From assembly GCF_003319115.1 (NCBI RefSeq), contig NZ_QOHF01000005.1:1-64000 (forward strand): a stretch of DNA of 64,000 nt, read 5' to 3'. The notes under the pieces were generated by a model. It saw only the letters and a program-made list of their open reading frames with translations, had not been told where the DNA came from and ran no database searches. The DNA is from Geodermatophilus sp. TF02-6. Its GTDB lineage: Bacteria > Actinomycetota > Actinomycetes > Mycobacteriales > Geodermatophilaceae. Position 1 is the stretch's first letter; the number at the start of each line of letters is the position of its first letter. The position numbers and the translations under genes are program-made. Positions 1 through 7,143 of the stretch are shown here, one piece after another.

Positions 1-123
1 CCAGCGAAAACGGCGGATCCACACGGCTCTACGATGGTCGACCTATCGTCGCGAGCACCAAGCCGACGCACGCCGCCATCACTTCCGACGACGACTCAGG
101 CTCCAGGTTGTAGCCCTGTAGTA
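1..123. other. Window edge, no gene recognised
   Basis: This stretch lies beyond the 3' end of the TetR gene and is slightly less GC-rich than the rest. I see no convincing reading frame, tRNA fold or terminator here; it may be the edge of a neighbouring intergenic region. Confidence 0.4.
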
Positions 124-810
124 CTAGCCGACGGGTGCGAATCGGGCGCGCAGCCCCTCGACCAGGAGGTCCAGGCCGAACTCGAAGGTCGCGGTGTGCG
201 GCAGCCGCACCAGGTCGGTGATCGCCGACAGCAGCAGCGGCTGGTCGGCCAGCGCCCGCTGCCGCCGGGCCGCCTCCCGCCCGTCGTGGGCGACCGGCGT
301 CGGTGCGGTGCGGCTGCGCTCGGCCTCCGCCTGCCACTCGGTCGCGGCGCCGATGACGTACGAGCCGATCGTGAACAGGACCCGCTGGGCGTCGACCGGG
401 CGCAGGCCGGCCCCGACCAGCACCGCCAGCGAGCGCTCCAGCTGGGCGAAGCTGTCCCGGCTCGGCCGGTTGCCCGCGAGCACCCGCGGGGCGTCCCGGG
501 TCGCGACCAGCGCGGAGAACATGCGGGTGGCGTCGTCGCGCAGCCACTCCCACCACGGCTGGTCCGGCGCCGGGCCGGCGTGGTCGACGCCCGCCCGGCG
601 CAGCAGCTCCTCGGCCATGAGGTCCATGAGCTGGCGCTTGTTGTCCACGTGCCAGTACAGCGTCGGCCCGGCGACGCCGAGGCGGGCGGCGACCCGCCGG
701 AACGACACCGCCTCCAGGCCGCCCTCGGCGAGCAGGGCGAGCGCGGCGTCCACGACCGCCGCGCGGGTCACCCGGGTCCGTTCCGCCGCCGCCGCGCCCG
801 TCACCGTCAC
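124..810 (-). CDS. TetR/AcrR-family transcriptional repressor of the adjacent ABC exporter
   Basis: A 228-residue regulator. An N-terminal helix-turn-helix (about residues 15-60) ends in the typical LYWHVDNKRQL segment, and a TetR-type C-terminal ligand domain follows. The GTG at 810 was chosen because a TAGAGT box (818-823, minus strand) ends seven bases upstream, the usual spacing for a leaderless actinobacterial transcript; longer versions would run into the divergent exporter gene. It is transcribed away from the DrrA-like ATPase gene and shares a palindromic operator with it. By analogy with family members it probably represses the exporter until a toxic ligand binds. The ligand cannot be read from the sequence. 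Confidence 0.85.
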   Translation of the reverse strand: MTVTGAAAAERTRVTRAAVVDAALALLAEGGLEAVSFRRVAARLGVAGPTLYWHVDNKRQLMDLMAEELLRRAGVDHAGPAPDQPWWEWLRDDATRMFSALVATRDAPRVLAGNRPSRDSFAQLERSLAVLVGAGLRPVDAQRVLFTIGSYVIGAATEWQAEAERSRTAPTPVAHDGREAARRQRALADQPLLLSAITDLVRLPHTATFEFGLDLLVEGLRARFAPVG

Positions 811-818
811 GCTTGACA

Positions 819-835
819 CTCTAACGGTGTTAGAG
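819..835. promoter_or_regulatory. Palindromic TetR operator in the divergent promoter
   Basis: A perfect 7-bp inverted repeat CTCTAAC/GTTAGAG is separated by GGT. A consensus-like TTGACA lies at 813-818 and the TetR gene's own -10 box (818-823, minus strand) overlaps the palindrome, so a bound repressor would block both directions. The arms resemble operators known for drug-exporter TetR repressors. Confidence 0.75.
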
Positions 836-847
836 AAGCCTTGTCCC

Positions 848-1843
848 GTGCCGTACACCGGGACAGGACCGGCGATCGAGGTCGCCGGGCTGACCAAGAG
901 CTATCCGAACGGCTCCACCGTGGTAGAGGCGGTCAAGGGCATCGACCTGCGCGTCGAGGCCGGCCAGACCTACGGCTTCCTCGGGCCCAACGGCGCGGGC
1001 AAGTCGACGACCATCGAGATGCTGTGCACCATCCGCAACCCCACCTCGGGCACCGCGCGGGTCGCCGGGTACGACGTCGTCCGCCAGCGGGAGGAGGTGC
1101 GCCGGCGGATCGGCCTGGTCTTCCAGCAGCAGACGCTCGACCTGCAGCTGTCCGCCGAGCAGAACCTGCGCTTCCACGCCGAGCTCTACGGGCTCTCCCG
1201 GGCCGAGGCCGAGCGCCGCATCGCCGAGGTGCTCGACATGGTCGCGCTCGCCGACCGCCGTCGCGACACGGTGGCCAAGTTCTCCGGCGGCATGAAGCGC
1301 CGACTGGAGATCGCCCGCGGCCTCGTGCACGCCCCGCAGGTGCTCTTCCTCGACGAGCCCACCATCGGGCTGGACCCGCAGACCCGCGCCGCCATCTGGG
1401 ACTACCTCCACCAACTGCGCCGCACGACGGAGATCACCGTCTTCGTCACCACGCACTACATGGACGAGGCCGAGCACTGCGACCGCATCGCGATCATGGA
1501 CCACGGCGAGATCGTCGTCGAGGACACCCCGGAGGCGCTGAAGTCCAGCGTCGGCACCGACCGGATCGCGCTGCGCACCGACGACGACGAGCTGGCGATC
1601 GCCCGCGTGCGCGAACGACTCGGCATCGAGGCCGGCGTCCACGAAGGGCAGGTGACCCTGGCGGCGGCGGACGGCGCGCAGGTCGTCCCCCGGCTGTTCA
1701 CCGAGCTCGACGTGGGCATCCGGTCGGTCACCGTCACCCGGCCCAGCCTCGACGACGTCTTCCTGACCTACACCGGCCGCACCATCCGCGACTCCGAGGG
1801 TCCGCAGCACACGCGCACGCCCCCGTTCGCCGGGAGGCGATGA
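848..1843 (+). CDS. ABC exporter ATP-binding subunit, DrrA-like (daunorubicin-resistance family)
   Basis: A 331-residue cytoplasmic ATPase that would power the membrane subunit encoded next. Visible motifs are Walker A GPNGAGKST (about residue 45), signature FSGGMKRRLEIARG (about 140), Walker B VLFLDEPTIGLDP and a switch histidine in TTHYMDEAE. The C-terminal extension ending VTRPSLDDVFLTYTGR is typical of DrrA and supplies contacts to DrrB. The GTG at 848 was chosen; an in-frame TTG at 841 is possible. The stop at 1841-1843 falls in the first unit of a 27-bp tandem array that separates it from the permease gene. Drug efflux is the family role; the substrate is unknown. Confidence 0.9.
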   Translation: MPYTGTGPAIEVAGLTKSYPNGSTVVEAVKGIDLRVEAGQTYGFLGPNGAGKSTTIEMLCTIRNPTSGTARVAGYDVVRQREEVRRRIGLVFQQQTLDLQLSAEQNLRFHAELYGLSRAEAERRIAEVLDMVALADRRRDTVAKFSGGMKRRLEIARGLVHAPQVLFLDEPTIGLDPQTRAAIWDYLHQLRRTTEITVFVTTHYMDEAEHCDRIAIMDHGEIVVEDTPEALKSSVGTDRIALRTDDDELAIARVRERLGIEAGVHEGQVTLAAADGAQVVPRLFTELDVGIRSVTVTRPSLDDVFLTYTGRTIRDSEGPQHTRTPPFAGRR

Positions 1844-2052
1844 CGTGGCCGGCTCCGCCGGGAGCGATGACGTGGCCGGCTCCGCCGGGAGCGATGACGT
1901 GGCCGGCTGCGCCGGGAGCGATGACGTGGCCGGCTGCGCCGGGAGCGATGACGTGGCCGGCTGCGCCGGGAGCGATGACGTGGCCGGCTGCGCCGGGAGC
2001 GATGACGTGGCCGGCTCCGCCGGGAGCGATGACATGACCGGCTGCGCCGGAG
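1837..2052 (+). repeat. 27-bp tandem repeat array (8 units) between ABC ATPase and permease genes
   Basis: Eight head-to-tail 27-bp units begin at 1837. The first seven differ only by a C/G change (GGCTCCGCC or GGCTGCGCC); the eighth is degenerate. Each unit carries GGGA shortly before an ATGA, which is a weak ribosome site plus overlapping stop and start. The length is a multiple of three, so copy-number change never shifts frame. One frame reads as repeats of VAGSAGSDD, another as MTWPAPPGA, and the exporter frame stops once per unit. Confidence 0.95.
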
Positions 2053-2066
2053 AGGACCAGACATGA
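1845..2066 (+). CDS. Possible repeat-encoded small ORF coupling ATPase and permease translation
   Basis: A 73-codon frame from a GTG at 1845 runs the length of the tandem array as about seven copies of VAGSAGSDD and stops at 2064-2066, overlapping the permease ATG (2063) as ATGA. It begins one base after the ATPase stop. Whether it yields a stable peptide is unknown; it may only carry ribosomes from the ATPase cistron to the permease cistron. The composition is entirely that of the repeat and no domain is recognisable. Confidence 0.3.
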   Translation: MAGSAGSDDVAGSAGSDDVAGCAGSDDVAGCAGSDDVAGCAGSDDVAGCAGSDDVAGSAGSDDMTGCAGEDQT

Positions 2067-2953
2067 CCATCCGCGACACCGCCCGCGAAACCGCCGTCCC
2101 GCCCGCCCCGGCGCGCGGCCGGCTGCCCGAGGTCCGCAGCGACCTGGCGCACGAGCTGCGCGCCACCTGGGTCGTCACGCGGCGGGAGCTGCTGCGCTTC
2201 AAGCAGGACCGGGCCCGCATGGTGACGATGCTGCTGCAGCCGATCCTGTTCGTCTTCGTGATGGGCACCGGGCTGGGCAGCATCGTCGACACCGGCGGCG
2301 GCACCAGCTTCCGCACCTTCCTCTTCCCCGGCGTGCTGGCCACGTCGGTGCTGTTCACCGCCGCGTTCGCCGGGATCTCCCTGGTGTGGGACCGCGAGTT
2401 CGGGTTCCTCCGCGAGATGATGGTCGCCCCCATCTCGCGCGCCTCGATCATCTGGGGCAAGTGCCTGGGCGGCGCCGTCGTCGCCACCGGGCAGAGCCTG
2501 GTCCTGCTGGCCCTGGCCGGCACCGTCGGCATCCCCTACGACCCGGTGCTGCTGCTGGAGCTGATCGGCTGCCTGTTCCTCGGCGCGATGCTGCTCACCG
2601 CCCTGGGCGTGCTGCTGTCCACCCGCATCTCCAGCATCCAGACGGCGATGCCGGTCAGCCAGCTGCTGATCATGCCGATGATGTTCCTGTCGGGCTCGCT
2701 GTTCCCCATCTCGGGACTGCCCGGCTGGCTGGCGGTCCTGACCCGGCTCAACCCGCTCACCTACGTCGTCCAGCCGATGCGCCACCTCACCCTCGACCAC
2801 CTGGACCTGTCGGCCGCCGAGCGTGAGCGGCTGCTGCCGGTCGTCACGTGGTTCGGCTGGCCGGTGCCGGTCGGCGTGCAGCTGCTCGCCGTCGCCGTCA
2901 TCACCCTCGGCCTGGTCACCCTGGCGGCGCGGGTCTTCCGGACGACGGAGTAG
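2063..2953 (+). CDS. ABC-2 type exporter permease, DrrB-like
   Basis: A 296-residue membrane protein. A basic cytoplasmic N-terminus (to about residue 55) precedes six predicted membrane spans, including LLQPILFVFVMGTGLG, LFPGVLATSVLFTAAFAG, the ABC-2 segment around GKCLGGAVVATGQSLVLLALAG, and a last span VQLLAVAVITLGLVTLAARVF. It pairs with the upstream DrrA-like ATPase and is probably regulated by the divergent TetR protein. The ATG at 2063 overlaps the stop of the repeat-encoded frame. An intergenic hairpin of the recurrent GC-rich family follows the stop. Confidence 0.9.
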   Translation: MTIRDTARETAVPPAPARGRLPEVRSDLAHELRATWVVTRRELLRFKQDRARMVTMLLQPILFVFVMGTGLGSIVDTGGGTSFRTFLFPGVLATSVLFTAAFAGISLVWDREFGFLREMMVAPISRASIIWGKCLGGAVVATGQSLVLLALAGTVGIPYDPVLLLELIGCLFLGAMLLTALGVLLSTRISSIQTAMPVSQLLIMPMMFLSGSLFPISGLPGWLAVLTRLNPLTYVVQPMRHLTLDHLDLSAAERERLLPVVTWFGWPVPVGVQLLAVAVITLGLVTLAARVFRTTE

Positions 2954-2956
2954 TAC

Positions 2957-3031
2957 GAGGACCCCGTCCCGAGGCTCGGCCCCGTCCGGGCACCGACCCG
3001 AGCCTGCGAGGGGTGGGGGGACGGGGTCCTC
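2957..3031. repeat. GC-rich intergenic hairpin element, copy A (terminator-like)
   Basis: The outer arms GAGGACCCCGTCC and GGACGGGGTCCTC pair perfectly over 13 bp. The centre holds the family core GAGCCTGCGAGGGGTGGGGGG. It follows the exporter stop codon and probably acts as a terminator, although no U-tract is present. Confidence 0.8.
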
Positions 3032-3044
3032 ACCGGGGTCTCAC

Positions 3045-3050
3045 TAGGGT
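3045..3050 (+). promoter_or_regulatory. Likely -10 box for leaderless mftE transcript
   Basis: TAGGGT stands seven bases before the GTG at 3058. This TANNNT-N7-start geometry recurs at many genes in the window and fits leaderless transcription. Confidence 0.5.
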
Positions 3051-3057
3051 GGGGCCG

Positions 3058-3783
3058 GTGAGCTCGCTGGCGGGTGCCGTCTGGCCCGACCTGACCGGAC
3101 GCCCACTGCTGCTGGTCCCCCTCGGCGCGGTCGAGCAGCACGGACACCACCTGCCGCTGGGCACCGACACCACCGTGGCCTGCGCCGTCGCCGAGGCCGC
3201 CGTCGACGTCCTGGACAGCAGGGTCCCGGACGGCAGGGTCCCGGACGGCGTGCTGCTGGCCCCGGCGCTGGCCTACGGCGCCAGCGGCGAGCACGAGGAC
3301 TTCCCCGGCACCGTCTCGATCGGCACCGACGCGCTGACCGGCCTGCTGGTCGAGTACGGCCGCTCGGCCTGCCGCTGGGCCGACCGGCTGGTGCTGGTCA
3401 ACGGGCACGGCGGCAACCTCGACGCCCTGCGCACGGCCGGTGCGTGCCTGCGCGCCGAGGGGCGGGAGGTCGCCTGGTTCCCCTGCGGGGTCGCCGGCGC
3501 CGACGCGCACGCCGGGCGCACCGAGACCTCCCTGGCGTTGCACGTGGAACCGACGCTCGTCCGCTCCGACCGGGCGGTCGCCGGGGAGACCACACCGATC
3601 GCCGGCCTGCTGCCCCGGCTGCGCGCCGAGGGGGTGCGCGCGGTCAGCCCCACCGGCGTGCTCGGCGACCCGACCGGCGCCTCGGCCGAGGAGGGGGCCG
3701 AGCTGCTGGCCGGGATGGCGCAGCGGCTGGCCGACGCCGTCCTGGCGTGGGACGTCGACCCCGCCGGCCGGCTGCGGGGTTGA
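3058..3783 (+). CDS. mftE: Mycofactocin maturation peptidase MftE (creatininase family)
   Basis: A 241-residue metalloprotein of the creatininase fold. Metal-ligand and active-site segments are visible: VEQHGHHLPLGTDT near the start, GASGEHEDFPGTVS in the middle and NGHGGN after that. In the mycofactocin pathway MftE trims the modified precursor peptide down to the Val-Tyr-derived core. The MftE call rests mainly on the next gene, mftF; alone it could be any creatininase-family amidase. The GTG at 3058 was chosen because a TAGGGT box lies seven bases upstream; an in-frame GTG at 3049 is the alternative. mftA-mftD are not in the window. Confidence 0.8.
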   Translation: MSSLAGAVWPDLTGRPLLLVPLGAVEQHGHHLPLGTDTTVACAVAEAAVDVLDSRVPDGRVPDGVLLAPALAYGASGEHEDFPGTVSIGTDALTGLLVEYGRSACRWADRLVLVNGHGGNLDALRTAGACLRAEGREVAWFPCGVAGADAHAGRTETSLALHVEPTLVRSDRAVAGETTPIAGLLPRLRAEGVRAVSPTGVLGDPTGASAEEGAELLAGMAQRLADAVLAWDVDPAGRLRG

Positions 3784-3790
3784 GCGCGGT

Positions 3791-3796
3791 TACTGT
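3791..3796 (+). promoter_or_regulatory. Possible -10 box in front of the mftF leader ORF
   Basis: TACTGT ends seven bases before the ATG at 3804, the same geometry as other leaderless starts here. It would give mftF a promoter of its own, reached through the ten-codon leader ORF. Confidence 0.4.
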
Positions 3797-3803
3797 CGCC
3801 GGC

Positions 3804-3836
3804 ATGGGGACGGCCGAGGTGCTCGCCGCGGGATGA
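3804..3836 (+). CDS. Ten-codon leader ORF overlapping the mftF start
   Basis: The frame encodes MGTAEVLAAG and its stop TGA overlaps the mftF ATG (3833) as ATGA. A TACTGT box sits seven bases before its ATG. It may be a leader that couples translation into mftF. No homology claim is made and the peptide may have no function. Confidence 0.35.
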   Translation: MGTAEVLAAG

Positions 3837-5491
3837 GCTCCGGGGCGGGCGGGCGAGCGCCGGTGGCTCCGCCGCCGCCGGACCGGCTGCCCGACGGCTT
3901 CACCGTCCGGCTGGACCCCCGCACCCGGCGCCGGGACGGCGGGACGGCGCTGCTCGGCGGCTCCCCGCTGCGGCTGCTGCGCCTGCTGCCCCGCGCCCGC
4001 GACCTGCTGACCGGCGACCGGCTCGTCGTCACCAACACGGCCACCGCGGCGCTGGCCGCCCGGCTGCTCGACGCCGGCCTGGCCTCCCCCCAGCTCGTCG
4101 ACGACCGACCCGCGGACCTCACCGTCGTCGTCCCGGTCAAGGACCGCCCCGCCGGGCTGGCGCGGCTGCTGGCGGCGCTGCGGGCCGACCCGGCGACCGC
4201 GACCGTGCCGGTGGTCGTGGTCGACGACGGCTCGGCCGACCCGGCCGCGGTGACGGCGACCGCCGCGCGGCACGGCGCGCGGGTGGTGCGGCACGGGGTC
4301 AGCCGGGGCCCCGCCGCCGCCCGCAACGCCGGGCTCCGGGCGGCCGCCACCGAGCTGGTCGCCTTCCTCGACTCCGACTGCGTGCCCCGGCCCGGCTGGA
4401 CGACGGTGCTGGCCCGCCACACCGCCGACCCGCGCCTGGCCGTGGTCGCGCCCCGGATCACCGCCCTCGAGACCGGGGAGCGGCCTTCGTGGCCACTTCG
4501 CCCGCCCCGCCAGGGGCCGAAGTGGCCACGAAGGCCCCTCAAGGGGTGGGTGGACCGCTACGAGGCGGCGGTCAGCGCGCTGGACATGGGCCCATCGCCG
4601 GCGCCGGTCGCCCCCGGCACGGCGGTGTCCTACCTGCCCAGCGCCGCGCTGCTGGCCCGCCGCCGGGCGCTGGGCGGCGGGTTCGACGAGGCGATGCGGG
4701 TCGCCGAGGACGTCGACCTGGTCTGGCGGCTGACCGCGGCCGGCTGGCGGGTGCGCTACGAACCGGCCGCCGCGGTCGCCCACGAGCACCCGACGACCAC
4801 CGCCGCGTGGCTGCGCCGCCGCGTCTTCTACGGCACCGGCGCCGCCCTGCTGGCCGCCCGGCACGGCTCCGCGGTCGCCCCGGTGGTCGTCTCGCCCTGG
4901 TCGGCGGCGGCCTGGGCGCTGGCGCTGACCGGACGGCGCGCCGGGGCGGTCGCCGCCGCCGGTGTGCTCGCCGCCGCCAGTGCCCGGCTGGCCCGGCGGC
5001 TGGCCCGCCCGGGGCAGCCGCCGCCGGTGGGGCTGGCCGTCGTCCTCGTGCTGCGGGGCAGCGCCGCCGCCGGGCGCACCCTGGCCCGCAGCGCCACCCG
5101 GCACCACTGGCCGCTCGCGCTGGTCGCCGCCGTCGTCTCCCGCCGGGCCCGTCGCCGGATCGCCGCGGCCGCCGTCGCCGACGCCGTCCTCGCCTGGTGG
5201 CCGCACCGCCGGCGGGTCGGGCCGCTGCGCTTCGCCGTCGCCCGGCGGCTGGAGGACCTCGGCTACGGCGCCGGGCTGTGGTGGGGGGCGCTGCGCGCGC
5301 GGGACCCGCGGGCGCTGCTGCCCGCCGCGCCGCCCCCGGTCGGGCCGGCCCGCCGCCCGGGCCCCCGGAGGCGTCCCGGCCCACGTCCCGCGGTGAGCTC
5401 GGACGCCGCGCGACCGGCTGAGCCGATCGTCGACGGGCGGACCGTTCGCTGGTGGAAACGGGGAACAGCGGTCACGATGTGCTGGCCATGA
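3833..5491 (+). CDS. mftF: Mycofactocin glycosyltransferase MftF (GT2 family)
   Basis: A 552-residue protein. The MftF-type N-terminal domain begins LPDGFTVRLDP, and a GT-A glycosyltransferase domain starts at about residue 95 (DLTVVVPVKDRPAGLARLL) with VVDDGSADP, a DSDCVPRPGW metal site and a later EDVDLVWRL acceptor motif. Basic, hydrophobic helices and a Pro/Arg-rich C-terminus follow. MftF adds the oligoglucose chain to the mycofactocin core. It lies 49 bp behind mftE. The protein is longer than mycobacterial relatives: about 20 residues (near 215-237) come from a palindromic element at 4482-4536, and the basic tail is also extended. Confidence 0.85.
   Translation: MSSGAGGRAPVAPPPPDRLPDGFTVRLDPRTRRRDGGTALLGGSPLRLLRLLPRARDLLTGDRLVVTNTATAALAARLLDAGLASPQLVDDRPADLTVVVPVKDRPAGLARLLAALRADPATATVPVVVVDDGSADPAAVTATAARHGARVVRHGVSRGPAAARNAGLRAAATELVAFLDSDCVPRPGWTTVLARHTADPRLAVVAPRITALETGERPSWPLRPPRQGPKWPRRPLKGWVDRYEAAVSALDMGPSPAPVAPGTAVSYLPSAALLARRRALGGGFDEAMRVAEDVDLVWRLTAAGWRVRYEPAAAVAHEHPTTTAAWLRRRVFYGTGAALLAARHGSAVAPVVVSPWSAAAWALALTGRRAGAVAAAGVLAAASARLARRLARPGQPPPVGLAVVLVLRGSAAAGRTLARSATRHHWPLALVAAVVSRRARRRIAAAAVADAVLAWWPHRRRVGPLRFAVARRLEDLGYGAGLWWGALRARDPRALLPAAPPPVGPARRPGPRRRPGPRPAVSSDAARPAEPIVDGRTVRWWKRGTAVTMCWP
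4482..4536. repeat. Palindromic element inserted in frame within mftF
   Basis: Two perfect 19-bp arms, GGCCTTCGTGGCCACTTCG and its reverse complement, flank a 17-base loop. The whole element is translated as the Arg/Pro/Trp-rich stretch RPSWPLRPPRQGPKWPRRPL between the Asp-rich active-site region and the RYEAAVSALDMGP segment. It resembles known in-gene palindromic elements in being tolerated inside a coding frame. Confidence 0.85.
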
Positions 5492-5517
5492 GCCCGAGCC
5501 CGCGGACGACGCCGTGA
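5488..5517 (+). CDS. Nine-codon bridging ORF between mftF and the GAF regulator gene
   Basis: MSPSPRTTP starts at an ATG overlapping the mftF stop (ATGA) and stops at a TGA overlapping the GTG of the next gene (GTGA). It closes the 22-bp gap by two translational couplings. The peptide itself probably has no function. Confidence 0.3.
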   Translation: MSPSPRTTP

Positions 5518-6839
5518 CCGCGCCGAACCCGTGGCTCGCGCTGCCCGACGGCCGACCGGACGCGGCGCTCACCCGCCGGCTGCGCGCCGCCCACGAGGCG
5601 CTGGTGACCCGCGGCGGGCGGCCGGCGCGCGGCCAGGTGCGCGCCGTCGTCTGGGACTCCTGGCGGCGCAGCCTCGGCAGCGGCGTCGACCCCGACGGCA
5701 GCGCGCCCCCCGTCGACCTGCTGGACGACGACCTGCTCGCCTACCGCGCCGCGCACCCGCTGGCCCCGGTGGTCCCGGTGATCCGCCGGCTGCTGGTCGA
5801 GGACGCCGAGGCCGACCGGATGATCGTCGCGGTCAGCGACGCGGCCGGCCGGATGCTGTGGGTGGAGGGTGACCGGCGGCTGCGCGCGCGGGCCGAGGCG
5901 ATGCACTTCGTCGAGGGCGCCCGGTGGGCCGAGGAGGTCGCCGGCACTAACGCCCCGGGGACCGCGCTGGCCCTCGACCACGCCGTCCAGATCTACGGCA
6001 GCGAGCACTACCGCCGGTCGGTGCAGCCGTGGAGCTGCTCGGCCGCGCCGGTGCACCACCCGGTCACCGGGGAGCTGCTCGGCGCCATCGACGTCACCGG
6101 CGGCGACCACGTGGCCAGCCCGCAGGTGCTCACCCTCGTCCGGGCCACGGTCGCGGCCGTGGAGTCCGAGCTGCGCTGGCTGCACCGCGAGACGACGGGC
6201 CGGTCGGGGAGCCCGCCGCCCGCCCCGCGCCCGGCCCCCCGGCTGGAGGTCCTCGGTCGGGAGCGGGCCCGGCTGGTGCTGCCGGCCGGCCCGCTCGAGC
6301 TCTCCCTGCGCCACTCGGAACTGCTGCTGCTCCTGGCCGAGGCGGCCGCCACCGGCAGCGGGCGCACCGCCGAGCAGCTGGCCGCCGAGTGCCACGCCGG
6401 TGACGCCGCGGCCGTCACCGTCCGCGCCGAGCTGTCCCGCCTGCGCCGCCTGCTCGGCGCCGACCTCGTCGGCTCCCGCCCCTACCGGCTGACCGGCCGG
6501 CTGGACACCGACCTCGAACAGGTGCGGCGGCTGCTCGCCCGCGGCGCGGTCGGGCCGGCGCTCGAGCGCTACGCCGGGGCGGTGCTGCCCCGCTCCACCG
6601 CGCCGGGCGTGGTCGCCGCCCGGGAGCGCCTGGCCGCCTCGCTGCGGTGGGCGGTGCTGGGTAGCCGGCGTCCGGAGCTGCTGCTGCGCTACAGCCGGCT
6701 GCCCGAGGCCCGCGACGACGTCGCGGTCTGGGCGGTCTGCCTGGACCTGCTGCCGCCGGGCGCACCCAGCCGGCCCGCGGTCGCCGCCCACCTGCACCGG
6801 CTGCGCCGCACCCCCCGCGCGCCGCTGCGCGTGCACTGA
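5514..6839 (+). CDS. GAF-domain transcriptional regulator
   Basis: A 441-residue protein. The N-terminal part (about 30-230) has a GAF fold of the AcoR-like type, with VVWDSWRRSLGSGVDP, the LWVEGDRRLRARAEAMHF segment and GTNAPGTALAL. The C-terminal half (about 245-325) resembles a winged-helix DNA-binding domain (ELSLRHSELLLLLAEA to LSRLRRLLGADL), followed by a helical tail. No sigma-54 AAA+ module is present. Relatives in actinobacteria often sit beside alcohol or aldehyde dehydrogenase genes; here it is coupled to mftF, so control of mycofactocin or alcohol metabolism is plausible but inferred. GTG start at 5514. Confidence 0.75.
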   Translation: MTAPNPWLALPDGRPDAALTRRLRAAHEALVTRGGRPARGQVRAVVWDSWRRSLGSGVDPDGSAPPVDLLDDDLLAYRAAHPLAPVVPVIRRLLVEDAEADRMIVAVSDAAGRMLWVEGDRRLRARAEAMHFVEGARWAEEVAGTNAPGTALALDHAVQIYGSEHYRRSVQPWSCSAAPVHHPVTGELLGAIDVTGGDHVASPQVLTLVRATVAAVESELRWLHRETTGRSGSPPPAPRPAPRLEVLGRERARLVLPAGPLELSLRHSELLLLLAEAAATGSGRTAEQLAAECHAGDAAAVTVRAELSRLRRLLGADLVGSRPYRLTGRLDTDLEQVRRLLARGAVGPALERYAGAVLPRSTAPGVVAARERLAASLRWAVLGSRRPELLLRYSRLPEARDDVAVWAVCLDLLPPGAPSRPAVAAHLHRLRRTPRAPLRVH

Positions 6840-6841
6840 GA

Positions 6842-6921
6842 GAGGACCCTCCTGCTCCCGGCCCCCTCCCGGGCACCGCCGCGAGCCTGCGAGCGGCGAG
6901 GAGGACGGGGCCGCGAGGGTC
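6842..6921. repeat. GC-rich intergenic hairpin element, copy B
   Basis: The outer arms GACCCTC (6845-6851) and GAGGGTC (6915-6921) pair. The centre carries GCGAGCCTGCGAGCGGCGAGG, the inverted family core. It lies just behind the GAF gene stop and is a likely terminator-like structure. Confidence 0.7.
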
Positions 6922-7081
6922 ACAGCGCGTCGGCGAACAGCGGGACGGCGTCGTCCAGGGCGTACCCGATGCCCAGCGCCGACCCGCTGGAGAAGGCGCT
7001 GATCAGGATCTGGTCCTCCAGCGCCGTCTCGGCGTCGTCCCAGCCGAGGGCGACCACGCGGGTCGGCTGCTCCTCTGAGGC
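6920..7081 (-). pseudogene. Internally deleted remnant of a FecB-type siderophore-binding protein gene
   Basis: Read on the minus strand from an in-frame stop at 7082-7084, the frame gives EEQPTRVVALGWDDAETAL joined directly to EDQILISAFSSGSALGIGYA and then LDDAVPLFADAL with a stop. The first part matches the mature N-terminal strand of iron-siderophore binding proteins, which normally continues for about 250 residues before an end like the second part. There is no start codon or signal peptide. I read it as a gene reduced to both ends by a large internal deletion. The family assignment is by motif memory. Confidence 0.65.
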
Positions 7082-7143
7082 TCACCTGACTACTCACCCG
7101 ACGCGGGCCCTCCAGCAGGCCCTGCCCCGCGCCACCGGCGAGG

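Noticed and set aside
1837-2052. CRISPR array
   Set aside because: The 27-bp units are directly adjacent with no spacers and no cas genes are nearby; it is a minisatellite.
830-2800. Minus-strand frame with PAQPATSSL repeats opposite the exporter genes
   Set aside because: The repeats are the complement of the 27-bp array; the rest is antisense to DrrA and DrrB.
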